The notes under the pieces: generated by a model
What the model was told of the DNA's origin: nothing
Databases searched by the model: none
The model's input: only the letters and a program-made list of their open reading frames with translations
In this document: in pieces, positions 31,196 to 42,434 of the stretch
Numbering within the stretch: position 1 is the first letter of the stretch
How the letters are laid out: every line of letters starts with the position of its first letter
Assembly (NCBI GenBank): GCA_965153455.1
Contig: OZ234502.1
Span: forward strand, 3,079,267-3,143,266
Direction: 5' to 3'
Length of the DNA stretch: 64,000 nt
Source of the DNA: Sphagnum compactum
Taxonomy: Eukaryota > Bryophyta > Sphagnopsida > Sphagnales
Made by a program: the position numbers and the translations under genes

Positions 31196-31890
31196 GGCTA
31201 GCACGGGGGGGGCCAACATTTAATGCGCAAGGTTCGAAACTAATTATAGTAGCTGTACAGGTAGGAGTAGTGAAAACATGTGAAGCAGCAGTGGAGGCGC
31301 TCAAGAAAAAGGAGAGTCAGGGTGAAACTCAGTTTATCACAAGAATTGATGGTTTTCTGAGGTTCCCCACCCCACCCCCCACACCCCCCTTTTCTTGAAT
31401 GAATGGTAATGTGCTATTTTGCAGGTTTTTCTTTAATCTCATCCTGTTTATGACCAAACTTAGGGTTCTGGTGCTATGTTTTTCCTTACATTACAGATAA
31501 CTCTATAGTTTCAAATTACTTTAACTGTTTACTAATTTAGTTTTGGGTCTTGAATTATCTATATCAATTACAAACATGAACAAAAGCCAAGATGAATAAA
31601 AACCTGTTTAAAACATAATAGCATAAGAATTACCTTTTTCAAGATGTGGGGTGTGTAAAAAAGTGGGGCATTTTGTTTTTTTTGTAGGCCAATCATTTCA
31701 ACCTAAGGTCTTTAATTTTGGTTGCACGGGGGGGGGGGGGGGGGGGCTAGCACGAGCGGGGGGGGGCCATGGGGCCAGCACGGGGCGGGAAGTTAATTAT
31801 ATATAACATGGGAACGGGGGGGGGGGGGTCGACGGGGTAAAGAACCGGAGTGGGCAATGGGAAGGACCGGGCGGGGGGGAGCTCGACAGG
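31185..31890. repeat. G-run cluster with quadruplex potential
   Basis: Several runs of 7 to about 19 consecutive G occur near 31190-31213, 31728-31765 and 31818-31880. A GGGGGGCTAGCACG word occurs near 31192 and near 31741. Such runs often mark assembly weakness, so their exact length is uncertain. Confidence 0.7.
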
Positions 31891-31916
31891 TGCATTATGC
31901 ACCGGGTTCACACTAG

Positions 31917-32877
31917 TTTTATATATAAATTCACTTGTCTGTCTGTGACAGGGCTTGGGAAGGGGGTTTGGCAGAACCGGCCGGCCTCTAAATATACCCA
32001 GATGGGGAAAACATAGTTTATTTCGACCAATCAACGTAGCTGACAGAAACGAGGTCCCGAAATGAGCCGCAACTAGCCTGAAATGTTCCAGCGCCAGGTG
32101 CGGGTCATGGTGGCGGAGAGACACACGTTCGTTGGATCCTCCATCTCCCTGCATCACTCCCTTTGACACAGAAAGGATGCCTTTTACTCTCCGCCGGCGA
32201 CAATTCCCGTTGCGGCCCGCATTTGCCATGACTATCAACAAGGCCCAGGGGCAGACACTACAAACAGTGGGGGTGTACCTACCCAAGCCTGTTTTTTGCC
32301 ACGGGCAGCTTTATGTGGCTTTCTTTCGGTGCGGCTCACGGCGGGGCGTCCGGGTGCTGGTCCGGGGTGGCAACAGGGCGACTTCGAATGGGGCCCCTGC
32401 TGGCGTTTACACCAGTAATGTGGTCTATCGCGAGGTGCTGCATTGATTTTTCTTGTGGGTATGGGGTTCTTTGGGGTCTCCTTTGGACTCTCAGTTTTTT
32501 TCCAGGGCTTGGGCTTTGGTTTCGTCCAAGGGGATGGGTGGATTAGATTGCATTAGACTAAAATGGGGCTTTTATATATATCAGACATTCCCTCCATAGG
32601 ATTTCCAGGCATGTAATGGATTTTAGATAAAGTGACCATATAGGAAACTCTTTTTTTTCCCCTCCTGGAAATGTGGCGATTTTTTTTTTTTTTGAAAATT
32701 TTCCAAAATGCTCGCTTCACCATGTATGTTTTCATGGGGGACTTTTCAACGGATTTTCGTCACAAAAAATAAATAAAATAAAAATAAAAATAGCTACTTT
32801 GCGCCTTTGTGTGTGTCTTTCTTGGTTTAAAGAAACTGGGGGACTTCACAGTGTCCAAAGGTCACGAGTACCCACTA
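31917..32877 (+). mobile_element. Second, internally deleted Helitron, head-to-tail with the first
   Basis: Directly after the CTAG of the first Helitron, TTTTATATATAAATTCACTT and TGTCTGTCTGTGAC repeat the 5' terminal sequence found at 30589 (with TT in place of TC). A Helitron helicase fragment in the same orientation follows within 250 bases, so most of the Rep/helicase gene has been deleted. The 3' end is uncertain: CTAG at 32874-32877 is a candidate, but its upstream hairpin is weak. Confidence 0.55.
32132..32446 (+). pseudogene. C-terminal piece of a Helitron Rep/helicase (PIF1-like)
   Basis: The frame encodes RRRQFPLRPAFAMTINKAQG, then GVYLPKPVFCHGQLYVAF and NVVYREVLH followed by a stop. 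These are the last conserved motifs of the PIF1-type helicase domain of Helitron transposases (TINKAQGQT and HGQLYVA blocks). The usual SR after the second block is FR here. Walker A and B motifs and the Rep domain are missing, so the piece is inactive. GC content is high compared with the surroundings. The frame is open from 32132; the true start lies upstream and is deleted. Confidence 0.85.
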
Positions 32878-33212
32878 GTTCTAATGAAAGTCATGTAAGG
32901 GAGGTTTCAGTTGATTGCTTCAATTTCACCCTCAAAAGCCTACAGAACATCTTAATCTGAACCGTTCGATTAGATAAAGCCAGATAATGTATGGAGTATG
33001 TACCAGAGACCCAAGCCACAGTAACCACAATGCCAATTTGTGGCGTTTTGAGCACAGAACACAGAGCTTCTGAGGTGAAGAAAGTCAATGCTATTTGTGC
33101 TCATAAGATGGACTACTAATACTGCTATTGCTCCCTAGAACAAAAAAACCCAGAAAAGTCTCAACTTCATAAAGCAAAACAACTTTGTGGCTAGATCAGA
33201 AAAATATACATT
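32878..33212. other. Short intergenic stretch
   Basis: Nothing recognised on either strand. Confidence 0.4.
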
Positions 33213-33637
33213 AGGTCGGGGGTGGCAAATTATGTCATTTTCCTGCCCACATTAAATGGCATAATCTTGCAATGGTATGATCTTCTTTTTGTGTTCATAA
33301 TCTTGCAAAATTTATGATCATACACTTGTAAAAATGACCAAAATGTGACTGTTGAACATAAATTTTGTGTTAAATCCTCAAATCTGCCACCCCAAACCTT
33401 GATGTCATGGAATGGGCTCACTGTTGTTCATTATGTTGCACCATTTCACAATACATTAGTTTGTGAGCAGGCATGTATGGAGACATTAAAGTCCGGGGTG
33501 GCAGATTATGTCATTTTCTTGATCACATTCTGACATAATCTTCTGGTGATTATGACACATTTGTAGCAGTGACCAAAATCTCAGTTGAACATGACTTTCT
33601 TCAAAAAGAAAAAAAGAACTTGCCACCCCAGACCTTA
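33213..33637. repeat. Two adjacent MITE-like units with GGGGTGGCA termini
   Basis: Unit 1 (about 33213-33400) starts GGTCGGGGGTGGCAAATTAT and ends with ATCTGCCACCCCAAACCTT. Unit 2 (about 33490-33637) starts GTCCGGGGTGGCAGATTATG and ends with CTTGCCACCCCAGACCTT. The two ends of each unit are inverted repeats. The spacers after each unit are also similar (GATGTCATGGAATG and AATGTCATGTAATC), so a larger unit of about 240-280 bases was duplicated in tandem. No coding capacity. Confidence 0.7.
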
Positions 33638-35489
33638 ATGTCATGTAATCGTCTTGCCCTTGCTCGTTATGTTGGGTGCATCACCAAGCTCACCCGAATG
33701 AGCTTGCCTGGTGGTGGCTTACCCAACAAAATGGGCAGGGGCTTGACCATTCCATAGTACATGTGAAACCGGTGTTCCAAACCCTAAATATTATTCCCAC
33801 AAAATGAAAAGCTGCTTTGGAAAAAGCAGAAACTTGTTGCTCAGAGAAGCATTTAAAGTGACCTACCAAGGGCCCCTCCCAACATTGAGAAGGGCCTTAT
33901 ATCCATGATAGATTAAAAGCATGGGGGCCCCTTTCAGCCCCACAATTGGGCCCTAGCTGAAACCAACAGCGGCTGTTCTCTAGTACTAAAGTTCACAGTG
34001 TAGAAGCTCTGAGTACCTGGTAGTACATTAGGAACTAATAGCCCCTTTGATGAGTGGTGATTCAGCACACAGAACAGTTCCTCTGCTTCTAATGCCAAGG
34101 TCTGGGCCCATGGTGGCCAATTCTGCCATCCAAATGGTCACCACTTAAGCAGGTCCATCATGGGCTGTTGTGATAATGTATGTAATTTTACCTTGCCTTC
34201 AGTAAAATTTCTGCCATATATTTCAAATAACTTAAAAAATAAAAAATAAATTGACATGCCTTAATTAAAATCTTAAGTTGATTATTTCTAATTGTAATTC
34301 TTTATTCATGGTTTGGAAATTTATTTAAATATGGTGTTATGTATTAAATCAATTTTTTAATTTTTATATAAGCATAATTATGGGCTCTTAAAAAGAAATA
34401 AGGGACTCTTCAAAGGTGGAAAAAAAAGGGATTCTATGTAAACGGAAGAGGGAGGTGTGCATTGTAAGAGATACAACGATCATTGCACAAAACAACAGGT
34501 TAGAATTCCAAAAGATATTTAAACATCACCATTATAAGGAGAAGGTTCACATGTCAATCATTTTTTAACAAGGCATTTTTTATGAGCCCATCCTTGGGTG
34601 CTAGGAACATCACATCTTGGTTTTCATGGACCCACTGATTTTAAAAAATCATAGCAAACATTTAAACAAACATTTTCATAAATTTTTTTTAATGAAAACA
34701 TTTATTATGTTCCATAGAATTTGAAAACTTAATAATGTTTGAATTATTGTGTATTTTGGTGTTCCTAATCATTGCATTTAAAAAAAGTTTCAAGAACATA
34801 ACGCTATTTTTCTCCCTTGATTTTTTTGGTTAAGAGCACAAATTTGAAACATAATTTGAGAATTTTTTATGAATTTTTTTCCTATGTTAATTTGAAATCA
34901 TTTTATTTTTATGTTTTTATTTTGTAATTAATTGACTAAATATGATTTAGTTATGAATTTCCAAAATTAAAGCTATCGATTTTTTAAGGGGTCATTTTAA
35001 TTAAAAATATAAAATTTTCCAATTTTCCAATTTTTTAAATTCCCAAATAAACTTCAAGCCATACATTAGAGTATGCAATTGATAAACATGAGAAAATAAT
35101 AATTTATAATTGTGAATACATTTAATGAAAATGGCCTAAACAAATTATTTGGTTATTTTTTGTTCTTTGACCATTCCTTAAAGTGGTTTTTAGTGGTACC
35201 ACCCAAGGATGGGTTTGCCCGAAAGATGATGTGAATGATAAGGTGCCCAATTGAACCCTTAAAATTTTAATACCTTTCAATGGAATGTAAAATTGGGATG
35301 GAATGTTATAGTTAGGAAATAGGAAAGAAGGTGATCATGCTACACATTTCTAAGGTTGGATAGAAAGACATGTTACATGGAGTTCAGTTTAAAAATGTTC
35401 ATTTGCAAAAGATATAATTGAAATGGGCTTATGATGTGAATGTCATCTGTAATGAATGGAAATAAACAAGAAGAGAAATGATTAATTAT
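33638..35489. other. AT-rich intergenic DNA
   Basis: No exon or element recognised. The part from about 34200 to 35150 is very AT-rich. The right part could include the 3' end of the LINE relic that follows. Confidence 0.4.
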
Positions 35490-36130
35490 AAGACTTAAGG
35501 CCCTAAATGAGCTAAAACAAATAGTGCCCTCCCAAGGGATCCCATTAATGGGTTCCCATGGCAGATAGGTTGACTATGACATCGCTTTCACAATTATAGT
35601 GATTATAAAATAAGGGAGATTCAAATGCATAAAATGCACGAACAAAAGGGATGAGAGATATGATGTCTTTACCTACTACACGAACTTCTTGAAATATGAC
35701 CCCTTTTGACACCGAATTGAAAGCATTTGCCACATCCAACTAGAGAAAAACATAATCGAGGTGAAAGTTTAGGGTGCACTTGATGTTGTCGATTACTGTT
35801 TCACAATCACCTTTAGTAACAACTACAAATTGAAGTGGGAAAAAATTTGTTACAAAAGCATCGAGGAATTGAAAACATTAAGCGTGGCTTGTGAATGAAT
35901 ATAATGTTTCCCCCATTACAATGGGACGAACTCCACAATGCTTTGGTCATGGCTAAGAGGCGGGCTACTCCAAGGACATGTGCAATTTGAGGTGGAATGT
36001 GACCTTGTGTGATATGAGAACAAAGTTGAAACAATTAAAGCAATCCATTTATTGAATCTTTTAAGTGAAAATAGTTCCAAAGATGTTAAAAAACCAACCC
36101 AAAAAAAACATTTACCAATAAATGCCACAT
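35490..36130 (-). pseudogene. LINE-type reverse transcriptase relic
   Basis: Read on the minus strand, the fragments QLCSHITQGHIPPQIAHVLG, then VARLLAMTK, then LDVANAFNSVSKGVIFQEVR, LIPFVRAFYAFESPLFYNH and, after a stop, DPLGRALFVLAH appear in the order expected of the fingers-palm part of a plant non-LTR reverse transcriptase. There are frame shifts after LLAMTK and before DVANAF, and a TAA just before the (QG)DPLG motif. The catalytic YADD block is not seen. It is inactive. Upstream parts of the element probably lie at higher coordinates, but I cannot recognise them. Confidence 0.75.
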
Positions 36131-38457
36131 GCATTTTAGAATGCTAGCTAAAAGGAATTAGATGAAAGTTTGAAGCCTTGGTCTAGTTTGTAATCTTCGA
36201 GGAAAAACAAAAAATAGCCATTTGATTTAAAGAGTAATTATGCAGTGAGAACTAAAGTGGTGTCAGAGGACATGGGTGCAAGGGAAAATGGTGCCAAAGT
36301 GCAAATTGCTTAAAAGTACTCCCTTGCATGTCCAAAAATTAAAGCATTTATGAATTAAGTTGGGAAGAGGCCTTGAGCTCAGGCTTGCTACTAAAACTGG
36401 GGCTTGTAAAAAGAACTGTTCCTACAAGTTTTCCTAATTATTATTATAAAGTCATGCTTGAATCAAATCCATGTTTCCCTACGCCCTGTTGCCCCACCAC
36501 GAAGGGGCAAAACAAGACACCATTGGGGTAACAAGAAGAGTAAATGCCAAGCTACCACATCATAGGGGTCTCATGCCAGGTTATCAAATGGAAAACGAGA
36601 TGCCACTTGCACATCATGCCATAAAATTGCACATCATGCCATAAAATAGTAAGGATGTAATTGTACAATTGAGGACGACAAAAGCTTAAATGAAAAGACC
36701 TGAAGACATTCAATGACGAAACCTAGGTCCATGTTAATGTAGGTGGGGTGAGAACAAAGGAGGGTATTAAGCTAGGATGGTCACAAGGGTTTAAATTAAA
36801 TGAATTGAATGCTTGACATGAACGTTAATGACGAACTAACCTTATTAGCAAATTGGGGCCCAAAGGAAAGGCAAGAAACTTTAGGTGAAAGTTGCGAGCA
36901 TGTTGAGGAGATGGGGGTCTAATCATTAACAACTGTAGGGGCTAATAAAATGGAAGGGGGAAAGGTCCTACCCTTACATGATCAAGGGGGTTTGAAAAAG
37001 TGTAAGGTTGAAGCCTCACATTCACACAAAGATTTAAGGGCTAGTAAAAGGAACTATAGGTGGTGTATGGTTTGTTAAATGAGGGGAAACTAGTGGGTGG
37101 TTTGTGATTTGCATGAGAGATGAAATGGAAAATAGGTCTATGATGGCACATGATAAAACAAATGGGCAATGGGAACTACAAGGTTCAATAAAACATAATG
37201 AACTAAAGGACATGGGATGTTTAGTACCCATGATGAAAGAGGCCTATTGAAAGCACAAGGCTCACTTTCTAAAAACTGCCTACTACTAGGGCAATCCTAA
37301 GTCCACGAAACCAACAATACAAAACTAAACAAATTGAAAGGAAAAAGATAGATAACCTCCTAGGGGTTTCTAGCTAGGACATTATGCCAAAACCAAACTT
37401 TAATTTCACTATAAGCTTGGGTGTCATGATCATTATTATATTGGGTTCAAACACCTTTTTACAAAAATATTACAAACTACACTCCTTGTTTCTAGTCCTA
37501 TAGGACCTAAAACAAATAATGTCATACAATTTTTTTCTAAAAAAGTGACTTTGGTGGATTGGTTACCCTCTTCACAAGAATCCCAATCCACTTCAAAAAT
37601 TATGTGTAACAAAATTTCAAATGATACCTAACTTTACGATGAAAAGCTTGTTATGTCTTCACATGCTCGTATGATGCACCAAGACGCTCTTCATTGGCTA
37701 GGTGACTTGACAAGATATGGATTTTATGTTGCATTGGTTTTTAGTTGCCTTGTAAGGAATCTCTAATACCATGTATTCCTAGTCTCAATGTCGTTCCCTT
37801 GTTGATTGGGTCCCACAATCCACCTATGTCACAATTCGAATTTTTTAAAAACAAAAAAAAAAAAAAACACTTAACGAAAAGACCCTCCTAATTCGGCTTT
37901 TAGTGGACTTGTTACCCCGGCCAGAGTGGCCCTTAAAGGAAAACACAGTCCACTCCTGTGACCTTTTTCTTAATATAAACTTTTAATAAGAACGTCATTG
38001 ACCTTAGAATCCCGAGCTTTGCTACCTTCCCTTCCTTCCCTCCTTCCTTCTTGGCAAAAGGAACCTCTGCCTCCTCCAGCTGCTCCTGCTTTTAACAAAA
38101 GACTACAGACAGAAACCCTGGCTTCGTGCCTAACACTTCCTGCCTGCCTACCTGCCTCCCGCCGGCCGCTAAGCAAAAGGTCTTCTGTTGATGCAAACCT
38201 GCCCAAGTTGTATTCCGTTTACTGCCGACTAAACAACTCAGTAATCACGACTCCAGTAGCTTCGAAGACTGCCGCGACAAACAAGAAGAAGGTCCTCTTT
38301 CGGGGAACCGAGGGATCGTAATGGGCAATATCTGAGCTAGGCAGTCTCAGCTCGAAACTTGCCACCGGTCAAAATCCAAGTTTTTTTTACTGCCTCCAGT
38401 CTCACTGTTCTTGCATTTGTCTACTTGAGTGGTCTGGGCAGAAGGGAAGAGGGCATA
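36131..38457. other. Intergenic DNA and upstream region of the TPR-CHAT gene
   Basis: The stretch 36131-37900 has no recognisable protein on either strand; its left part may belong to the minus-strand LINE. From about 37980 the GC content rises, with CCTTCCCTTCCTTCC and CCTGCCTGCCTACC tracts typical of leaders, which fits a promoter and 5' leader for the following gene. An open frame at 37998-38321 starts at TTG and has low-complexity Pro/Leu content, so I do not call it. Confidence 0.4.
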
Positions 38458-41400
38458 ATGAATTTGCTGGAAATGGAGTGGCTGTGTCATGAGAGTAATC
38501 GACAATGTTTTAATGGAATGTTAGAATTTGATTGGATGAGAGAACGATTGCTGTTGGGCCGTTATGACAGTGAAACGGAAGCTGCGAAAGCAGCTCTGTT
38601 GCACTGCTTGGCATTGGGAGAGGAGAACAAACAGAAGTTCGAGGAAGGGACCTTAGAGGACGTGGACTCTCTCATTAAACGCGTCAAGTATTCTCTCGGA
38701 AAACTTTATCTTTCGACTTCCGAAGGGGATGCAAGTGATCCCAACCCCTTGCTGATGGTTGCAGAGGAGGAGAATGATGAGTACTTTCACAAGGCTGATA
38801 CGCATTATCTCTTGGGGTCAGCCCATCTGAACAGGCACCGAATCAGCGGCTCTGTGCAAGACCTCCAAGTGGGAATTGATTACCTCAAAAGCAGTTTCAC
38901 AATCTCTAGGGCTAAGGATGACACAGGTACGGTGTTCTCAAAATCCAATAAGGGAGGTAAATTTTTATTCAATATAAGAGACTTTGGACAATCTTTAGAG
39001 ATGTTCAAAGAAGCAGCAGCTTTCGCCAAAACGGTTGGAAGTCAAAATTGGGAGATGGAGTTTTGGTTGAATTGTGCCCGAGTTTTGCTCGAGGAAGAGA
39101 AATATGAGGAAGCTGTAGAGTATTTCACGGCAAGCCTAGAGGTTGCTATGCAAATGACGGATGAGCAAAACGAAAAGCATATTGAGATAGCCAACAAGCT
39201 GTTGTATGGGACGCAGCTACTTCTTGGCGGATCCCTAACCAAGGATGAATTCTACAAAGATACAATAACTACGTCCCAGTTCATCGTGTCTGAAGTTAAG
39301 GCAGGTGAGCGACGTGCATTGGCAATGTTCTCTATCGGCTTTGGAAAATTTCTCCAAGGGCAGGAGGCTGAAGGATGTCACTACTTGCAAGATACTTTGG
39401 ACTTTGTTAACACTTTGGGAGTTCAAGGTGAGCCTGATTGAACTAAGAGCTCAAATGTCCATAAATCGGGGAGATACCTATCTGCAGTTGGCCCAGCAGG
39501 AGAACACAGACTGGCAGTGCAATTGTCAATTGGGACTTCAAGAGTACAAAAAGGAAACAGAAATTTTAGTATGCCAGCCCTTCATAGAACATCTACAAGC
39601 AATGGCTTATGCAGGCCAGGCTGTATTGCTCCACAATCTTTGAAAGGAAACTCAGGCACAAGAAATCGCGGGAAAAGCACTCAAGTTGGCATGCCAGGAC
39701 CAGACTCTGATTGCAAGGCCCAAATACATCGAGGCCCGTGCCAAGGAAGCAGTTGCTGATGCCATTGTAATCACTCAAGAAGCAGCACTCTTGTTTGCAG
39801 CTGTCCAGATGGAATTACAAGATCTTGAAGTTGCTTGGGTCACAGTTTTTGGAAGTGAGATGAAGCACATGTTCATCAAGCTACAACATCTGTATGTTGA
39901 TGCCGAAGAGTGCACAAAAGCATTACTGTGGGCTGAGCGAGGTCATATGCACTTGTTTCAGCACAAGATTGAAGGAAATCCAGTAAGCCTTTTGCTGGAA
40001 CTAGCTGAAAAAGGACAAGGCACAAACAACTCTGCCATTCACAGGAGTAGGATGATAGTAGACAATGGAGCCAGAAAAGTCCACCCAGAGCTTGAATCAG
40101 TTTTTAATGACCCTTGACCACCTCCACTTGAATCACCCAGGATCAGGGGGCATAGCAGAGGGAGCAGACATACCAGTGCCAGATACTTGTGATCTGGGAA
40201 CTTCTGAGAATGATTTCATGGAAGAGATTATCTCAGGGGGGTTGGAAAATGATTTGAAACTCATGAAAGTAGGATGTGGACAAAATTTGGAGGATATAGT
40301 GGGGCAGTCTAGTGCTTCTGAAGCCATTGCAATGGATAGTATAGAGACCCATCAACATACACAGCAAGAGTACAGAAGTACATGGGAAGGGGCAGCAGGA
40401 CCTGGAACCATGAGTGCTGGGGTTAGTGCAGCGGACCCACTATGGTTTGACAAGAATGATAGTTTGGCAGAAAAGTTGATTTTCCAGCATTGGGGAAATG
40501 TGGGCAGGGAACAGCAGTAGTTGAGTACATGTATGCAGATGATGAAAATTTACTCTTTGCATGTGTTCTCAGGGCTGGGGTTGATCGCTTCATTCATTGT
40601 CACAGAACCATCCTCAAAGCGTTTTTCCAGTGAATGGAAAGGACAATGGGCACCACACTTCTGGCCGATGTTACAAACACACATACAGCGATAATGAAGC
40701 ATCAGAAAATGGCTCTTTCAGGTCTCCAGATTCTTACTGAATTATTGGTGGCCCCTGTGAGAGATCACATCTGGTATTGCAGCAATATTATTTTTGCCCC
40801 ACATGAAATCCTGCATAGTGTTCCATTTTGTGTACTTCATAACAAAGAAACATTTCTGATACAGGAGAAAACCATTAGCCTCATCTCATCTGTTCAAGCT
40901 TTGCATCAGTGCTTTATCCAGCAACAAGCATTTGAGGTTGCTTGCAGGAATGAGACAGTGGGGCTGGCCTTCGTGGCTGGCAACCCAGAGCCACCGGGGC
41001 TTGGTCTGGATCAGCTGAAGGGAGCCACTGAAGAGGCAGAAGAAGTTGCAGAGTTGCTCAATGTTGAGGCAATTGTATGTGGAAGAGTGACAAAAGAGGC
41101 TGTTATCAAAGACCTCTCCAGTGCATGTCTGGTAGTGCTTGGAACTCATGGTGTTGTTGACCCTGCCCACCCACATGGAGCTTTGGTTCTGCAAGGCTGT
41201 AAACCATTACTCTCAGTTTCTCAGAAGGCTGCCTCAGAATTGAATGGTGATGGCTCTTCATCCTTAAGATCAGCAATACAAGGACTTTTCAGTAGAGGGA
41301 GCTTGGAGAAGGCAGTTGCTACTGCATCAGAGACACTAACCCCAGAGGAGATCACTGCATTACCAGTTGGAGTTCACACAGGGCTGGCGCTGTTGAGTGC

Positions 41401-42434
41401 ATGTCAGACTGGAAAGGGGGAGGTCACTAGTGAGGGGGTTTTTAGCTTATGTTGTGCACTCCTGCAAGCTGGAGCACCTGCAGTCATAGTCTCCCTTTGG
41501 AAGGTGGATGATGGGAGTACAAAAGCTTTGATCAAAGGTATGAGAACACCATGGTCCTGGATTGAAGTTGTGTTGCTTCTAGTGCGCCTCTTCATATTCT
41601 CAGTCAGTCTTGCAATGTTGCAAATAGTCAAGGAGGTGGTGGGACATGAGGCTGTTGACATAATTTGCACATAGGAATGTACATGCAAAACAATTTTTAC
41701 AATGCATATTTATCCATTGGACAGCAAGTTTCCTGTCTTAGAATACATTTCACATGGAACCTCTTGACATTGTGACATAATAGATAGTCCTGTAAAAGTA
41801 TAAATATTTCACTGGCTTCTAGTGGGATTGGCATGCAGCAAATACTTGCATTTGAACAGATGTTGATGTTTGTACTTTGAATGAAGGACATGGCAATTAA
41901 TGTTGTTGAACCACTGCTCAGTTTTGTTTTCAGTCTCGTTTTCTGTTTTCTTCAGGGTTGGCTTTTCTCTTTTTCATTCTTGCTAGTTGGGTGCTATTAA
42001 GTTGTTGTATCTCAAATATCAACAGCCTGATTATCAGGTCATCTCTCAATTCTTTCCAGGTTGACTTAAATGGTATTGAGAAATTACTTGTAGACTATGA
42101 AGCTGAAGACAGGTGCCCCTTGAATGTGTTATTTCAGTTTTCTACCTCTACTTATGTGAATGCGAGAATGATCATCATACCTAATTAATGGTACAACATT
42201 TCCGGCAAAACAGATCTACTTACAGGGTTGGCGAAGGATGGGAAGCCCTTAGCTGAAGCACTGCAGTCAGCAATGGTATACATGCTGAATGACGGGCATC
42301 ACAATGTCTTCCACTGGGCTCCTTTTGTGGTGGTTGGTTCTCCTTTTCTCAAAATTCCAAACTTTTCTTGTATGGCCAAGCTCAGCAGCATACAGGTCAA
42401 AGATCAAGGACTTATGTTTAGGATACTGCCTTAG
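38458..42434 (+). pseudogene. TPR-CHAT (caspase-like peptidase domain) protein, broken
   Basis: The product would be a soluble protein with N-terminal TPR helices (ATG at 38458, MNLLEMEWLCHES; KADTHYLLGSAHLN; EEKYEEAVEYFTASLEVA) and a C-terminal CHAT domain, a caspase/separase-clan fold. The CHAT part keeps the His in LGTHGVV (41147-41149) and the Cys in LSACQTG (41402-41404), then SLWKVDD. An exon end is likely at 41537 (ATCAAAG|GTATGA), and the domain finishes near 42226-42350 (LAKDGKPLAEALQSAM, then FHWAPFVVVGSP). The long reading frame is broken by a shift near 39430 (VQ to VSLIELRAQ), a TGA at 39641-39643, a shift near 40070-40117, a shift near 40500 (HWGNVG to GTAVVEYMY) and a TGA at 40631-40633. 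No splice pattern I could find removes all of these. A recent pseudogene is the simplest reading; clustered base-call errors are the alternative. Confidence 0.8.

Larger units (their letters stand above)
30589..31916 (+). mobile_element. Non-autonomous Helitron with captured gene fragments
   Basis: The 5' end is TCTTATATATAAATTCACTA at 30589, immediately after an A. The 3' end has a perfect hairpin (GGTGCAT at 889-895 and ATGCACC at 897-903 of 31 kb), nine bases, then CTAG at 31913-31916, followed by T. Insertion between A and T, a TC start, a 3' hairpin and a CTAG end are the defining marks of Helitrons, which move by a rolling-circle-like mechanism. The inside carries fragments of host genes, including a phosphoglucan water dikinase piece, and several G-runs. 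It encodes no replicase. The boundaries are by eye, and nested insertions are possible. Confidence 0.7.

Noticed and set aside
32840-32877. Firm 3' end for the second Helitron
   Set aside because: CTAG is present, but the preceding hairpin has only about four pairs and the tail does not match the 31.9 kb or 18.0 kb termini, so the end is left open.
37998-38321. 107-codon open frame upstream of the TPR-CHAT gene
   Set aside because: It starts at TTG, is made of CT-rich leader-like sequence, and shows no splice link or homology to the TPR part.
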